The notes under the pieces were generated by a model. That model was not told where the DNA came from and did not search any database. It worked only from the letters and a program-made list of their open reading frames with translations. This document shows, in pieces, positions 34,828 through 44,847 of a stretch of 64,000 nucleotides of DNA. This DNA comes from Halobacteriales archaeon QS_6_71_20 (GTDB lineage Archaea > Halobacteriota > Halobacteria > Halobacteriales > Haloferacaceae), in NCBI GenBank assembly GCA_003020945.1, contig PXRU01000017.1, positions 1 to 64,000 of the forward strand, read 5' to 3'. The position numbers and the translations under genes are program-made. Within the stretch, counting starts at the first letter, position 1; every line of letters starts with the position of its first letter.

Positions 34828-35790
34828 TCAGACCTCGGGCTCGACGTAGACGATGCTCACGCGGTCGTCGACGCCGCGAAGCCGCTCCTCGATCCGCGTG
34901 ATCCCCTCGTCGACGCCGGCGGCGTCGGTTCCGCGGGCGAAGCTCACGTCGGCGGTGACGAGCGCTTCGGCGGGCCCGATGAAGACGGTGCGGAAGCCGT
35001 CGATGTGGCGAACCCCGTCCTCCTCGACGATCGCCGCCCGGAGCGCCCGTTCCACGTCGGCCGGGAGCGACTCCCCGAGGATCAGCCGCTTGTTCTCCCA
35101 CGCCAGCGCGACGGCGAACAGCATCAGCAGCGCGCCGATGACCAGCGACGCGACCGCGTCGAAGACGGGCGCGTCGAGATACCGCGCCAGCGTGATGCCG
35201 ACGAGCGCGACGGCGGCGCCAAGCAGGGCGATAGTGTCCTCGGTGAAGGCGGTGAGCGTCGTCACGTCGCTGGTCTTCGAGAACGCCTCCCGAAGCCCCG
35301 ACCAGTCGTAGGCGTTCATCTGCCGGTCGAGTTCCGCGTACGCTTTCACGAACGCGTACGACTCGAACAGGATCGCGCCCACGAGGACGGCGACGTTGAT
35401 CCAGAACGGGTCGACCGGCACGAGGTCGGTGAAGTTCACGCCCGCGAGCACCACGTCGGCGCGCTCGCCGCCGTGTCCCGGGTGCATGATGGCGTCGTAT
35501 CCGTGTTTCAGCGACTCCCACCCGGCGATGCCGAACAGCAGCACCGAGACGAGAAACGAGTAGAAGAACTGCGCCTTGCCGTAGCCGAACGGGTGCGCCC
35601 GGCTCGCCGCCCGGTTCGAGTAGCGGATCCCGACGAGCAGAAACACCTGATTGCCGGTGTCGGAGATCGAGTGGTACGTCTCCGACAGCATCGACGGCGA
35701 GCCGGTGAGCAGGAAGCCGAAGAACTTCAGGATCGCGATGGCGCCGTTGGCGATCAGCGCGGCGACGACGACGGATCTGCTGCCTGCCAT
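34828..35790 (-). CDS. Cation diffusion facilitator family transporter
   Basis: The 320-residue membrane exporter of divalent metals has six predicted helices. Helix II has YHSISDTGNQVFLLVG (HxxxD metal site), and HPFGYGKAQFFYSFLVSVLL is the family signature. Helix V reads FTEDTIALLGAAVALVG, with Glu-Asp where other subfamilies have HxxxD, so metal specificity differs from the standard zinc exporters. The C-terminal cytoplasmic domain (about 230-320) is the usual ferredoxin-like dimer domain. Start at 35790 (MAGSRSVVVAALIANG). Confidence 0.92.
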   Translation of the reverse strand: MAGSRSVVVAALIANGAIAILKFFGFLLTGSPSMLSETYHSISDTGNQVFLLVGIRYSNRAASRAHPFGYGKAQFFYSFLVSVLLFGIAGWESLKHGYDAIMHPGHGGERADVVLAGVNFTDLVPVDPFWINVAVLVGAILFESYAFVKAYAELDRQMNAYDWSGLREAFSKTSDVTTLTAFTEDTIALLGAAVALVGITLARYLDAPVFDAVASLVIGALLMLFAVALAWENKRLILGESLPADVERALRAAIVEEDGVRHIDGFRTVFIGPAEALVTADVSFARGTDAAGVDEGITRIEERLRGVDDRVSIVYVEPEV

Positions 35791-35866
35791 TGTCGGTTCC
35801 TCTCGGCGATCCGGTATGAAAGCGGTGGTCCCAACCGTTAGTACGACCCGGCCCCTCGCGACGGCC

Positions 35867-36385
35867 GTGCTCGCCGTCATCTCCGACACGCACGCCGCCG
35901 ACGGCCACGCGCTGCGCGGACGGACGCTCGCGGCCGTCCGCGAGGCCGACGCCGTCGTCCACGCGGGCGACCTCTCCCGGGAGCCGGTGCTGGACGCACT
36001 GACCGACGTGAACGACACGGTGTACGCCGTCGCCGGCAACAACGACGACAGCGCGCTCCGGGAGCGCCTGCCGGGCGAGCGGGTCGTCGGCCACGAGGGG
36101 GCGACGGTCGCGGTACGACACCGCAGCCGGAGCGGGTCGACCGGGCTCGTCCTGTTCGGCCGCGAGCGCGACGCCGACCTCGTCGTGTTCGGCCACAGCC
36201 ACCGCCCCGAGTTCGACGACTCCGGGGCGGTGCCGCTGCTCAACCCCGGGAGCTACGCCCGGCCGCGCGGGAACCCCCCGGCACACGCCGAACTCGAACG
36301 GACGGCCGAGGGGCTGGCGGGGGAGCTTCGGACGCCGGAGGGCGACCTCCTCGAGGCGTTCGAGATCCCGGTCCGGGACGCGTAG
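35867..36385 (+). CDS. YfcE/MJ0936-type metallophosphoesterase
   Basis: A 172-residue calcineurin-like phosphodiesterase. Metal ligands are visible in AVISDTHAADG (residues 3-13), VVHAGDLSREP near 36, VAGNNDDSALRERL near 59, and FGHSHRPEF near 108, with PLLNPGSYARPRG near 124. These small enzymes hydrolyse phosphodiesters in vitro; the physiological substrate is unknown. The GTG at 35867 is 27 bases after TTAGTA, so it is probably leaderless; an in-frame ATG at 35816 would overlap the promoter. Divergent from the metal exporter. Confidence 0.87.
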   Translation: MLAVISDTHAADGHALRGRTLAAVREADAVVHAGDLSREPVLDALTDVNDTVYAVAGNNDDSALRERLPGERVVGHEGATVAVRHRSRSGSTGLVLFGRERDADLVVFGHSHRPEFDDSGAVPLLNPGSYARPRGNPPAHAELERTAEGLAGELRTPEGDLLEAFEIPVRDA

Positions 36386-36591
36386 CGGGGACCGCCCTGT
36401 CGGGTGGGGTGGGCGGCCGTACGTCGTCCCGTTCCGCGTGGAGGGGGCAGTCGCGGGGACCGCGCGTGGAGGGCCGGCGTCACCGGGAACCGGTACGTGT
36501 TCCTTGTGTTCCGGTCGGCAAGTACTTTCTCGATACTCAAATTCCGCTTTCAGTCACCGACCGGGCGGCGAGGGGTGCGACCGCTTCCAGG

Positions 36592-37338
36592 TCATATCGC
36601 CCCCCGCCGGCGGGCGTACAGCGTCGCGAGCGCGAGCGCGAGGAGGCCGCCACACAGGAAGAGGAACCCCGGCGACGCGACGAGCTGGTCGAGCAGGGTC
36701 GGATCGCCGGCCGCGACGGCGGAGACGGTCTCCCGTCCGGCCTCCGTCGCCGCGGGCTCGGCGGTCGGCGTGGGGGTCGCGGTCGCCTCGGCGACGCCCA
36801 TGTCGCCGTCGCTCGGGGTCGGCGTCGGGGTGGCGGCCGCGCCGTCGGCGGCCGCCTCCGTCGCCGTCGCCGCCGTGTCCGCGGACTCCGGCTCCTCGAC
36901 GAGGAGCGCGCCGAGGCCGACCGCGCCGACGCCGCCGAGCAGACGCCGCAGCGTCGCGCGGACGCCGGCGGTCTCGGACTCGTCGCCGGCGACGAGCACG
37001 AGCGGGCCGTCCGCGGGCGCGTACACGTCCATCTCGCGACCCTTCTGTGAGTAGACGGTGTCGGCCACCTCGACGACGCCCGCCTCGCGGAGCCGGTTCA
37101 GGTGGTACTGGGTGTTCTGGAGGGAGCTGTCGACGCGCTCGGCGACGTCGCTGGCGGGGCCGGGCCGCTCGTGGAGGGCCGAAAGGATCTCGCGGGCCGT
37201 GTCCGAGGAGAGCGCCGACAGCACCGCGTCGGCGTCGTCGCCGTCGACGCCGATGACGCGCGGATCGGCGTCGCGGTCGTCGACGGCGTCGGAGTCGGGA
37301 CCGCCGACCCCCGGGATCGCGGAGGGAATCTCGACCAT
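36592..37338 (-). CDS. Membrane-anchored winged-helix regulator
   Basis: A 248-residue protein. Residues about 30-105 form an ArsR-type winged helix (LSALSSDTAREILSALHERP, then SSLQNTQYHLNRLREAGVVE and VYSQKGREMDVYAP). A Thr/Pro/Ala-rich linker follows (TPTPTPSDGD). The C-terminus is a hydrophobic helix (FLFLCGGLLALALATLYARR). A DNA-binding head on a membrane tail is a recurring haloarchaeal design that suggests response to a surface signal. Targets are unknown. Confidence 0.85.
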   Translation of the reverse strand: MVEIPSAIPGVGGPDSDAVDDRDADPRVIGVDGDDADAVLSALSSDTAREILSALHERPGPASDVAERVDSSLQNTQYHLNRLREAGVVEVADTVYSQKGREMDVYAPADGPLVLVAGDESETAGVRATLRRLLGGVGAVGLGALLVEEPESADTAATATEAAADGAAATPTPTPSDGDMGVAEATATPTPTAEPAATEAGRETVSAVAAGDPTLLDQLVASPGFLFLCGGLLALALATLYARRRGAI

Positions 37339-37497
37339 TCGTCGCCCCTCTTTCCGTGTCGACCGTGTAAGCTTTCCCTCCCGCGCTCCGGCGTCGGCCG
37401 ACCGTCACGGTCGGACTCGGGCAGGGTCGCGCGACCGTCGCGCATCCTCCCCGCTGATCCCGACAGCCATTTGCCGGTGTGTCACGCATTCGAACGT

Positions 37498-38661
37498 ATG
37501 CTCGATTACGTCGGCCTGGAGGCGGACCTCTCGGCGGAGGAGACGCTGATCCGGGACACGGCCCGGGAGTTCGTCGCCGAGGAGGTCGCCCCCGACATCG
37601 CCGACCACTACGAGGCGGGAACGTTCCCGACGGAGCTCGTCCCGGAGATGGGCGAGCTCGGCTTCTACGCGCCGAACCTGGAGGGGTACGGCTCGCCGAA
37701 CGTCTCCGAGCGGGCGTACGGCCTGCTGATGCAGGAACTGGAGGCGTGTGACTCCGGGCTGCGCTCGATGGCGAGCGTCCAGGGCGCGCTCGCGATGTAC
37801 CCGATCCACGCGTTCGGCAGCGACGCCCAGAAGGAACGCTGGCTCCCCGCGCTCGGACAGGGGGAGGCGGTCGGCTGCTTCGGCCTCACCGAGCCGGACC
37901 ACGGCTCGAACCCCTCGGCGATGGAGACCGAGGCGGAGCGGGACGCCGACGGCTTCCTCCTCAACGGGGAGAAGACGTGGATCACCAACGCCCCCATCGC
38001 CGACGTGGCGGTCGTGTGGGCGAAGCTGACGAGCGAGGAGGGGTCGCCCGTCCGGGGGTTCCTCGTCGAGACCGACCGCGACGGCGTCGAGACCCCGACG
38101 ATCGACGACAAGCTCTCGATGCGCGCGTCGATCACCGGCGGGATCGTCCTCAACGACGCCCGCGTGCCCGAGGAGGACGTCCTCCCCGAGGTGTCCGGGA
38201 TGGCGGGGCCGCTGTCGTGTCTCACGCAGGCGCGCTACGGCATCGCGTGGGGCGCCGTCGGCGCCGCCCGCGACTGCTTCGAGACGGCCCGCGAGTACCA
38301 GACCGACCGCGAGCAGTTCGGCGGGCCGGTCGCCCGCTTCCAGCTCCAGCAGGAGAAGCTCGCGGAGATGGCGACGCAGATCACCCTCGCCCAACTGCTC
38401 GCGTACCGCCTCGCGGACCTGAAGGAGCGGGGCGACCTCCGTCCCCAGCAGGTATCGATGTCGAAGCGCAACAACGTCCGCATGGCCCGCAACCAGGCGC
38501 GCGTCGCCCGCGAGATGCTCGGCGGCAACGGGATCACCACGGACTACTCGCCGATGCGCCACATGAGCAACCTGGAGACGGTGTACACCTACGAGGGCAC
38601 CCACGACATCCACTCGCTGATCCTCGGGGAGGACCTGACCGGACTGTCGGCCTTCTCGTGA
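37498..38661 (+). CDS. Acyl-CoA dehydrogenase (glutaryl-CoA dehydrogenase-like)
   Basis: A 387-residue FAD enzyme that oxidises acyl-CoA thioesters. CFGLTEPDHGSNPSAMET near 127 and WITNAPIADVAVVWAKL near 160 are the FAD/substrate signatures. ARYGIAWGAVGAARDCFETA near 243 and YTYEGTHDIHSLILGEDLTG at the C-terminus carry the catalytic Glu (YEGTHDIH) as in the glutaryl-CoA subfamily. The start follows from the conserved MLDYVGLEADLS. A second, diverged copy of the last 27 bases of the gene region lies 64 bases downstream. Confidence 0.93.
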   Translation: MLDYVGLEADLSAEETLIRDTAREFVAEEVAPDIADHYEAGTFPTELVPEMGELGFYAPNLEGYGSPNVSERAYGLLMQELEACDSGLRSMASVQGALAMYPIHAFGSDAQKERWLPALGQGEAVGCFGLTEPDHGSNPSAMETEAERDADGFLLNGEKTWITNAPIADVAVVWAKLTSEEGSPVRGFLVETDRDGVETPTIDDKLSMRASITGGIVLNDARVPEEDVLPEVSGMAGPLSCLTQARYGIAWGAVGAARDCFETAREYQTDREQFGGPVARFQLQQEKLAEMATQITLAQLLAYRLADLKERGDLRPQQVSMSKRNNVRMARNQARVAREMLGGNGITTDYSPMRHMSNLETVYTYEGTHDIHSLILGEDLTGLSAFS

Positions 38662-38702
38662 CGCGATGGCGGTGCGAGTCGCGTCGATAGTTCGGTCGGT
38701 GG

Positions 38703-38729
38703 CCGGACTCTCGACCTTCTCGTGACGCG
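38703..38729 (+). pseudogene. Orphan second copy of the acyl-CoA dehydrogenase 3' end
   Basis: Twenty-five of 27 bases match 38639-38665, including the TGA and the following cgcg. Read in frame it gives AGLSTFS and a stop, against TGLSAFS for the intact gene. The flanks do not match, so it is a terminal fragment rather than a simple tandem duplication. Confidence 0.6.
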
Positions 38730-38776
38730 GGAGGTCGCCGCGACCGAACGGCGGGCGCGCGCGAGGCCGCTCGCGG

Positions 38777-39139
38777 CTATTCGGGGAGCGACTCGCGTCG
38801 AGCGAGCCTCCCCCACAAGTCGCGGCGGTCGGCGGCCCAGCGGTACAGCGTCTCGCGCGCCTCGGGGTAGCCCGGCAGCCCCCTCGCGGCCGCGGTGAGC
38901 CACCATCCAGTCGCGCCGGTGCGCTTGGCGATCTGTTCGACGGCCTCGCCGCAGGAGTACACCCGACGCTCGGTGACGAGGTGGACGCACTCCTCGTAGC
39001 CGTCGGGGAGTCGCGCCCGGAGGTCGTCGTCCAACTCGCCGAAGCCGACGGCCTCGAACTCCCCCAGTTCCAGGGCGCGGGCGGCGACGTACGTGCAGAA
39101 CCCGCAGTCGTCGTCGTACACGAGGCGGGGAACGGACAT
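38777..39139 (-). CDS. DCC-family thiol-disulfide oxidoreductase-like protein (DUF393)
   Basis: A 120-residue protein with the defining DDDCGFCTYVAARALELG near residue 8 (D-x-x-C-x-x-C motif, thioredoxin-like), and later VYSCGEAVEQIAKRTG and RWAADRRDLWGRL, all typical of DUF393. Activity is unproven; a thiol/disulfide exchange or electron-transfer role is assumed from the motif. Start MSVPRLVYDDDC at 39139. Confidence 0.87.
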   Translation of the reverse strand: MSVPRLVYDDDCGFCTYVAARALELGEFEAVGFGELDDDLRARLPDGYEECVHLVTERRVYSCGEAVEQIAKRTGATGWWLTAAARGLPGYPEARETLYRWAADRRDLWGRLARRESLPE

Positions 39140-39184
39140 GGACGACCGTAGGCGTTCGACGACCATGTGGCTTCGGGGGACGTG

Positions 39185-39790
39185 TCAGCGCCCGCCCTCG
39201 CGGTCCGCGGAGTCGTCTTCATCGTCGACTGCCTCCCCGTCGTCCGTGTCCTCGTCACCGACGGGCTCGCCGTCCGTGTCGCCGCTCGCCGCCCCGTCGG
39301 TACCGTCGGCCTCGCCGTGCCAGTAATCCACGGCGTCGCCGCGACGGAAGTAGGCGTCGACGTCGCGGTCGCCAGTTCCGCCCGGCGGCGCGCCGGCCAT
39401 CGCGCCCACCTTCCCGGAGTCCGGGTAGACGAGCACCTCGGGGTCGCGCATCGTCGACAGCGCGAGATACCGCAGGGCGCCCTCGGAGTCGTTGATCACG
39501 CGGTGGGCGCCGTCCTCGCCCGCCGGGAGCGCGACGTAGTCGCCGGCGCGGATCCCGTCGGTCCCGCCGGCGTGGCGCAGCATCCCCTCGCCCGCGAGGA
39601 CGTAGATCGCCTCCTCGTTGCCGGCATGGTAGTGGTACGGCCACGCCCGCTTACCCGGGGGGAGTTCGTAGAGACTACACCCCAGGTCCGCGCCGCCGGC
39701 GGCGGCCCCGAGCCGCTTCCGGCGCCAGCCCACCCGGTCGCTCCGCTCGGTCCCGTCCCAGTCGAGGTCGTCGCGGTTGACACGCTCCAC
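39185..39790 (-). CDS. Cupin-domain protein
   Basis: A 201-residue single-cupin protein. WPYHYHAGNEEAIYVLAGEG near residue 51 contains the cupin motif 1 histidines and Glu, and DYVALPAGEDGAHRVINDSE near 85 is motif 2. The acidic C-terminal tail (about 150-201) is low complexity. It resembles metal-binding cupins annotated as sugar or mannose-6-phosphate isomerase-like, but the substrate is unknown. GTG start at 39790, with the conserved ERVNRDDLDWDGTE. Confidence 0.82.
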   Translation of the reverse strand: MERVNRDDLDWDGTERSDRVGWRRKRLGAAAGGADLGCSLYELPPGKRAWPYHYHAGNEEAIYVLAGEGMLRHAGGTDGIRAGDYVALPAGEDGAHRVINDSEGALRYLALSTMRDPEVLVYPDSGKVGAMAGAPPGGTGDRDVDAYFRRGDAVDYWHGEADGTDGAASGDTDGEPVGDEDTDDGEAVDDEDDSADREGGR

Positions 39791-39879
39791 GGCGGCCCCT
39801 CGGCGCCGACCGGGGTAGTCGTGTCGGCGCGGCGACCGGAACCGAAGACGTTTCGACCGCCGCCGTCCCAGCACCCGGC

Positions 39880-41029
<1,150 letters not shown>

Positions 41030-41057
41030 CGAGGGCCGTGGATCGGGCGGCTCCCCG

Positions 41058-41438
41058 TTACTCCACCAGTTCCTCCAGCGCGACCCGATCGGTCACGTCG
41101 TCGTAGCTCCCGTCGGAGGAGACGATCGGGTCGCCGCCCGCGGCGACGAGGTGGAGGGCGTCGAACGGCGTCATCCCGTCCTCCTCGACTGCGTTCGCGG
41201 CCGCGAGCACCGGGTCCGTCCCCCCGCGGACCTCGATGAGGGCGGCGGCGTTTGCAACGACGCGCTCGACGTTTCGATCCTCTCGATAGGCGACGAGCAT
41301 CAGCTCAACTAATGTGTGCGTCGAGGTCCACAGTTCCTCACTGTGTTCCCGATAGTACCGCTCGGCGGCAGCCGACAGCCAGTCGTCCTCCTTGATGAGC
41401 GCGAGCAGGAAGTCGGTCTCGACGTAGCTCACCGACAC
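41058..41438 (-). CDS. vapC: VapC-type PIN-domain toxin
   Basis: A 126-residue PIN nuclease. Acidic residues are seen in YVETDFLLALIKEDDW (Asp near 9), STHTLVELMLVAYRED (Glu near 44), and GMTPFDALHLVAAGGDPIVS (Asp near 93) with SSDGSYDD after it. This set is complete, so RNase activity is expected. It overlaps the upstream antitoxin gene by 10 bases, the standard toxin-antitoxin layout. Confidence 0.9.
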   Translation of the reverse strand: MSVSYVETDFLLALIKEDDWLSAAAERYYREHSEELWTSTHTLVELMLVAYREDRNVERVVANAAALIEVRGGTDPVLAAANAVEEDGMTPFDALHLVAAGGDPIVSSDGSYDDVTDRVALEELVE

Positions 41439-41653
41439 GCCTCCTCGACAGCCTCCTCCTCGGCCGCGGCAGCGAGCTCCTCGGCGTCGGCCTCCACGTC
41501 TCGAAACTCCTCCCGAAGCGCCGCGAGCGGATCGTCGGCGACTGGGATCAACAGCAGCCGTCCGTCACGCTCGACCAACTCGAATCGGTCGCCGAACCGC
41601 TCACGCAGCGACTTCGGGAGGTAGATCCGACCGTCGGACGCCTCGACGCGCAT
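41429..41653 (-). CDS. vapB: AbrB-type antitoxin of VapC
   Basis: Seventy-four residues. The SpoVT/AbrB swapped-hairpin start is MRVEASDGRIYLPKSLRERF, then GDRFELVERDGRLLLIPVAD, followed by an acidic helical tail that would wrap the toxin. It presumably binds its own promoter region; I see no clear inverted repeat in the 40 bases upstream. Overlaps vapC. Confidence 0.88.
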   Translation of the reverse strand: MRVEASDGRIYLPKSLRERFGDRFELVERDGRLLLIPVADDPLAALREEFRDVEADAEELAAAAEEEAVEEACR

Positions 41654-41730
41654 ACGAGAGGTGGTTTCCCATGATACTTGGCTCTTTGGTAAAACGGGGC
41701 GTTCTCGGAGCGCTGAGCGATCCGTCCCAC

Positions 41731-43854
41731 TCAGTCGGCCGCTGACGACGCCCCGCTGTCGGCGCCCGTGGGCGTGTCGACGGCGACGCCGTCTTTCGCC
41801 GTCAGCGCTTCACACAGCAGTTCCGCGATATCGACGACCTCGATGTCGTCTTCGAACTCGCCGGTCTTGCGGCCGTCCTCGTACATCGTCCCGCACATGG
41901 GGCAGGCGACGACGAACCGCTCGACGGCGTCGCCGGCGGACGTGTCCTGAAGCGCCTCCCGCAGGCGCTCCTCGCTGGGCTTGGTCTCCTCCTCGATGTC
42001 CATCCAGAGACCGCCGCCGCCGCCGCCACAGCAGAAGGAGTCCGAGCGGTTGCGCGGCATCTCGCGGAGGTCGACGCCGGTCGCCCGGATCAGCTCCCGG
42101 GGGGCCTCGTACACGTCGTTCATCCGGCCGAGGTGGCAGGGGTCGTGGTACGTCGCGGTGTAGTCGAGTTCCGTGCCGTCGAGTCCGAGGCGACCCTCCT
42201 CGACGAGGCTCTCGACGACCTCCGTGTAGTGGAAGACCGGGTCGTCGAACTCGCTCACTTCGGGGTACTCGTTCCGGAATGTGTTCATCGAGTGCGGGTC
42301 GGTCGTCACCACCGTCTCGAAGGTCGCCGACCCGAATGCCTCGACGTTGTCCTCGACAAGCATCTCGAACAGCCCCTCCTCGCCGACGCGCCGCACGTCG
42401 TTGCCGTCGTGCTGTTCGTCCTCGTGGAGGATGCCGTAGGAAACCCCGGCGCGCTCGAACAGCGTCGCCAGCGAGCGGGCGACGCGGCGGTTGCGCTCGT
42501 CGTAGCTGGGGTACTCGCCGACGTACCAGAGGAACTCCACGTCCTCCTCGCGGGCGTCGGGCACCTCGAACTCCAGGTCCTCGGCCCAGTCGGGGCGCTT
42601 GCGGGCGGGGTCGCCGAACGTGTTGCCGTTCTGGAACACGTTCATCATCGCGTCCTGCACCATCTCGTCCATCTGTCCGGTCTCGGTGAGCCGGCGGTTC
42701 ATCTGGGTGAACTCGGGGACGTGTTCGATGTCGACCGGACAGGCGTCCATGCAGGCCATACACGACATACACGACTCCATCGTCTCGGCGGCGACGACCG
42801 ACTCGCCGCCGTCCGCGACGATCTCGACCTCCTCCGTGCGGCCGGCGTCCAGCGACTCGCGGTAGGACTTGAGGTCGAGGATCACGTCGCGGGGGTCGAG
42901 GGGGCGGCCGGAGGCGTTCGCCGGACAGACGGACGAACAGCGGCCGCACTTCGTGCAGGCGTCCTGGTCGAGGATGTGGCGCCAGGAGATGTCGTCGACG
43001 GAGGCGTAGCCGATCTCGTCGGGGGCGGCGTCCGCGGGCACGCCGGGGAGGCGGACGCCGGCCTTCTCGTCGCGGGTGACGACGTTCGCGAACGAGGAGA
43101 TCATGTGGAACGGCTTCGCGTACGGGATGAGCGCGATGAACCCGAACGCGAGCAGTGCGTGGCTCCACCAGGTGAAGAAGTACAGCGTCTCGGCCATCCC
43201 CGCGGTCACGCCCGCCTCGGCGAACACCCCGGCGAGGAAGAAGCCGACGAACGACACCTGCTCGTAGGCGACGAACTCCGCGGAGCCGACGATCCGGAAC
43301 GCCTCCAGGGCGTAGCCGCCGACGCCCAGCGCCAGCAGCGTCCAGACGAACGCGTCGTCCTCCAGGGAGGTGTGCTTGCCCCACAGCCGGCCGTCGCGCT
43401 CGGTGTAGCGCCGGTAGATCGCCATCCCGACGCCGACGACGAACAGCAGCCCCATCGCGTCCATCACGAACGAGTACGAGAGATAGAAGTCGCCGACGAA
43501 GAAGGAACTGCCCGCGACGGGCCGCCAGAGGTCCAGATCGATGCCGAGGATCGTCGTCCCGATGAGCAGCGTGAGAAAGCCCCAGACGATGAACGCGTGC
43601 ATCACGCCCGCATACAGGTCGCGGTCGAACTGGCCGCGGTTGGAGGCGACGATCCGGGCCGCGCGCAGCACCCGGCCGGGGAGGTCGTCGAGGCGGTCGA
43701 ACCGGTCGTCGGCCCCCTCGGCGTACCGGGCGAACCGCGCGTAGGTGCCGTAGAGGAAGACGGCGATCGCGACCGCCGCGAGGTAGTAGAACGCGGCCTT
43801 CCCGACGGGACCGATCGTCCAGAAGGTCTCCCGCGTCACCGGATCGGCTTGCAT
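41731..43854 (-). CDS. HdrD-like membrane Fe-S oxidoreductase
   Basis: A 707-residue fusion. The N-terminal 280 residues hold five or six membrane helices of the NarI/HdrE kind with spaced histidines (GVMHAFIVWGF, FFTWWSHALLAFGF). Next come two 4Fe-4S motifs (CTKCGRCSSVCPAN near 313 and CMSCMACMDACPVDIE near 374). The C-terminus has two CCG-type domains (DPCHLGRMNDVYEAPREL near 580, SFCCGGGGGGLWMD near 622, CPMCGTMYEDG near 662). This is the layout of haloarchaeal quinone- or thiol-linked reductases. Haloarchaea lack coenzyme M/B chemistry, so the substrate is not a methanogen heterodisulfide. The gene stands alone. Confidence 0.9.
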   Translation of the reverse strand: MQADPVTRETFWTIGPVGKAAFYYLAAVAIAVFLYGTYARFARYAEGADDRFDRLDDLPGRVLRAARIVASNRGQFDRDLYAGVMHAFIVWGFLTLLIGTTILGIDLDLWRPVAGSSFFVGDFYLSYSFVMDAMGLLFVVGVGMAIYRRYTERDGRLWGKHTSLEDDAFVWTLLALGVGGYALEAFRIVGSAEFVAYEQVSFVGFFLAGVFAEAGVTAGMAETLYFFTWWSHALLAFGFIALIPYAKPFHMISSFANVVTRDEKAGVRLPGVPADAAPDEIGYASVDDISWRHILDQDACTKCGRCSSVCPANASGRPLDPRDVILDLKSYRESLDAGRTEEVEIVADGGESVVAAETMESCMSCMACMDACPVDIEHVPEFTQMNRRLTETGQMDEMVQDAMMNVFQNGNTFGDPARKRPDWAEDLEFEVPDAREEDVEFLWYVGEYPSYDERNRRVARSLATLFERAGVSYGILHEDEQHDGNDVRRVGEEGLFEMLVEDNVEAFGSATFETVVTTDPHSMNTFRNEYPEVSEFDDPVFHYTEVVESLVEEGRLGLDGTELDYTATYHDPCHLGRMNDVYEAPRELIRATGVDLREMPRNRSDSFCCGGGGGGLWMDIEEETKPSEERLREALQDTSAGDAVERFVVACPMCGTMYEDGRKTGEFEDDIEVVDIAELLCEALTAKDGVAVDTPTGADSGASSAAD

Positions 43855-43968
43855 GTCCGTACGGCGTTTCCGTCCCTGGTTAAATCTTCTCACGACTCGG
43901 GTCCGCCCCCGGACAGCGGCGCCAGCCTGCAACAGTCTTTTCCGCCGTCACGGACTACTGGCTTCGCT

Positions 43969-44565
43969 ATGGACGAGAAAACGGAGGAGCTCCGCGACAT
44001 CTTCGTCGACACGACCGGGGGGGACAGCGTCACGGAGCGCCAGGAGGAGGGCCACGGCTCGCTGGCGGCCGAGTCCGACCCGTCCGAGCGGGTCACCGAG
44101 CTCGTCGAGCGGATGCGGGAGCGCTACGAGTTCGACGCCGAGCTGTCGACCGACGAGCTCCGGCGCGTCGCCCGCCTGTTCTTCGAGGACGCCGACGACG
44201 ACGCCATCGCCGACGAGCTCGGCCGCTCGGCGGAGGCCGTCTTCGACGCCCGGATGGACCTCCATCTGGTCCGGGAGGCCGAGCGCGAGGGGCCGCTCGA
44301 CCGCTCGCGGCTCCGCTCGCTGCACGCGGAAGGGGTGCCGATGGCCGAGCGCGCGGCCGAGTTCGACGCCGACGAGGCGACGGTCGCCCGCCAGTCGGCG
44401 GTCGTCGCCGCCGACCTCGAATCGACGCGGGCCAACGACCGCTTCCGCGACGAGTTCGCGGAACTGCTCGGGGAGTCGGACCTGAAGGGCGGACACACCG
44501 AGGAGGCCCGCGAGGACGGACTCCGGGAGGCCGCCGAGGACATCGAGACGAACGTCTCCTTCTGA
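43969..44565 (+). CDS. Conserved haloarchaeal protein, 'conditioned medium-induced protein 4' type
   Basis: A 198-residue acidic, all-helical protein beginning MDEKTEELRDIFVDTTGGDS then VTERQEEGHGS, which matches haloarchaeal proteins annotated as conditioned medium-induced protein 4. The middle (TDELRRVARLFFEDADDDAI then ADELGRSAEAVFDARMDLHL) resembles a helix-turn-helix with repeated DELG motifs, so a regulatory role is possible. Function not established. Followed by an interspersed hairpin repeat. Confidence 0.75.
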   Translation: MDEKTEELRDIFVDTTGGDSVTERQEEGHGSLAAESDPSERVTELVERMRERYEFDAELSTDELRRVARLFFEDADDDAIADELGRSAEAVFDARMDLHLVREAEREGPLDRSRLRSLHAEGVPMAERAAEFDADEATVARQSAVVAADLESTRANDRFRDEFAELLGESDLKGGHTEEAREDGLREAAEDIETNVSF

Positions 44566-44568
44566 CGA

Positions 44569-44660
44569 ACCGCTTTTCGGACGGGGTTTCCTCGGTCGCT
44601 CGCCGCGCTCGCTCCCTGCGGGAACCCCCGTCGAAAACCCGTTCATGACAAAAGGGCCGC
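44569..44660 (-). repeat. Intergenic hairpin repeat, copy 2
   Basis: On the minus strand it reads CTTTTGTCATGAACGGG, TTTTCGACGGGG ... GAGCGAGCGCGGCGAG ... AAACCCCGTCCGAAAAGCGG, the same layout as 14841-14937. The outer arms pair imperfectly into a long hairpin. It begins four bases after the upstream gene's stop. Confidence 0.75.
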
Positions 44661-44847
44661 TCGCTCGGGCTTCGCCCTCGCTCGCGGTCCGACCGCTGGC
44701 GACTTCCGGGGCGCGCCGTCCGTAATGGCACCGCGACCGCGTCGTCCGCGGCCGCGCCGCGACCGCACCGACCGTGACGGCACCGCGACCGCGACGCCGA
44801 CCGCTCCGCGGCGAACGTTCAAATACCAGTACGGCACCAGACCTCGC

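Noticed and set aside
41731-43854. Methanogen-type heterodisulfide reductase
   Set aside because: Haloarchaea lack coenzymes M and B. Only the HdrD-like domain layout is shared.
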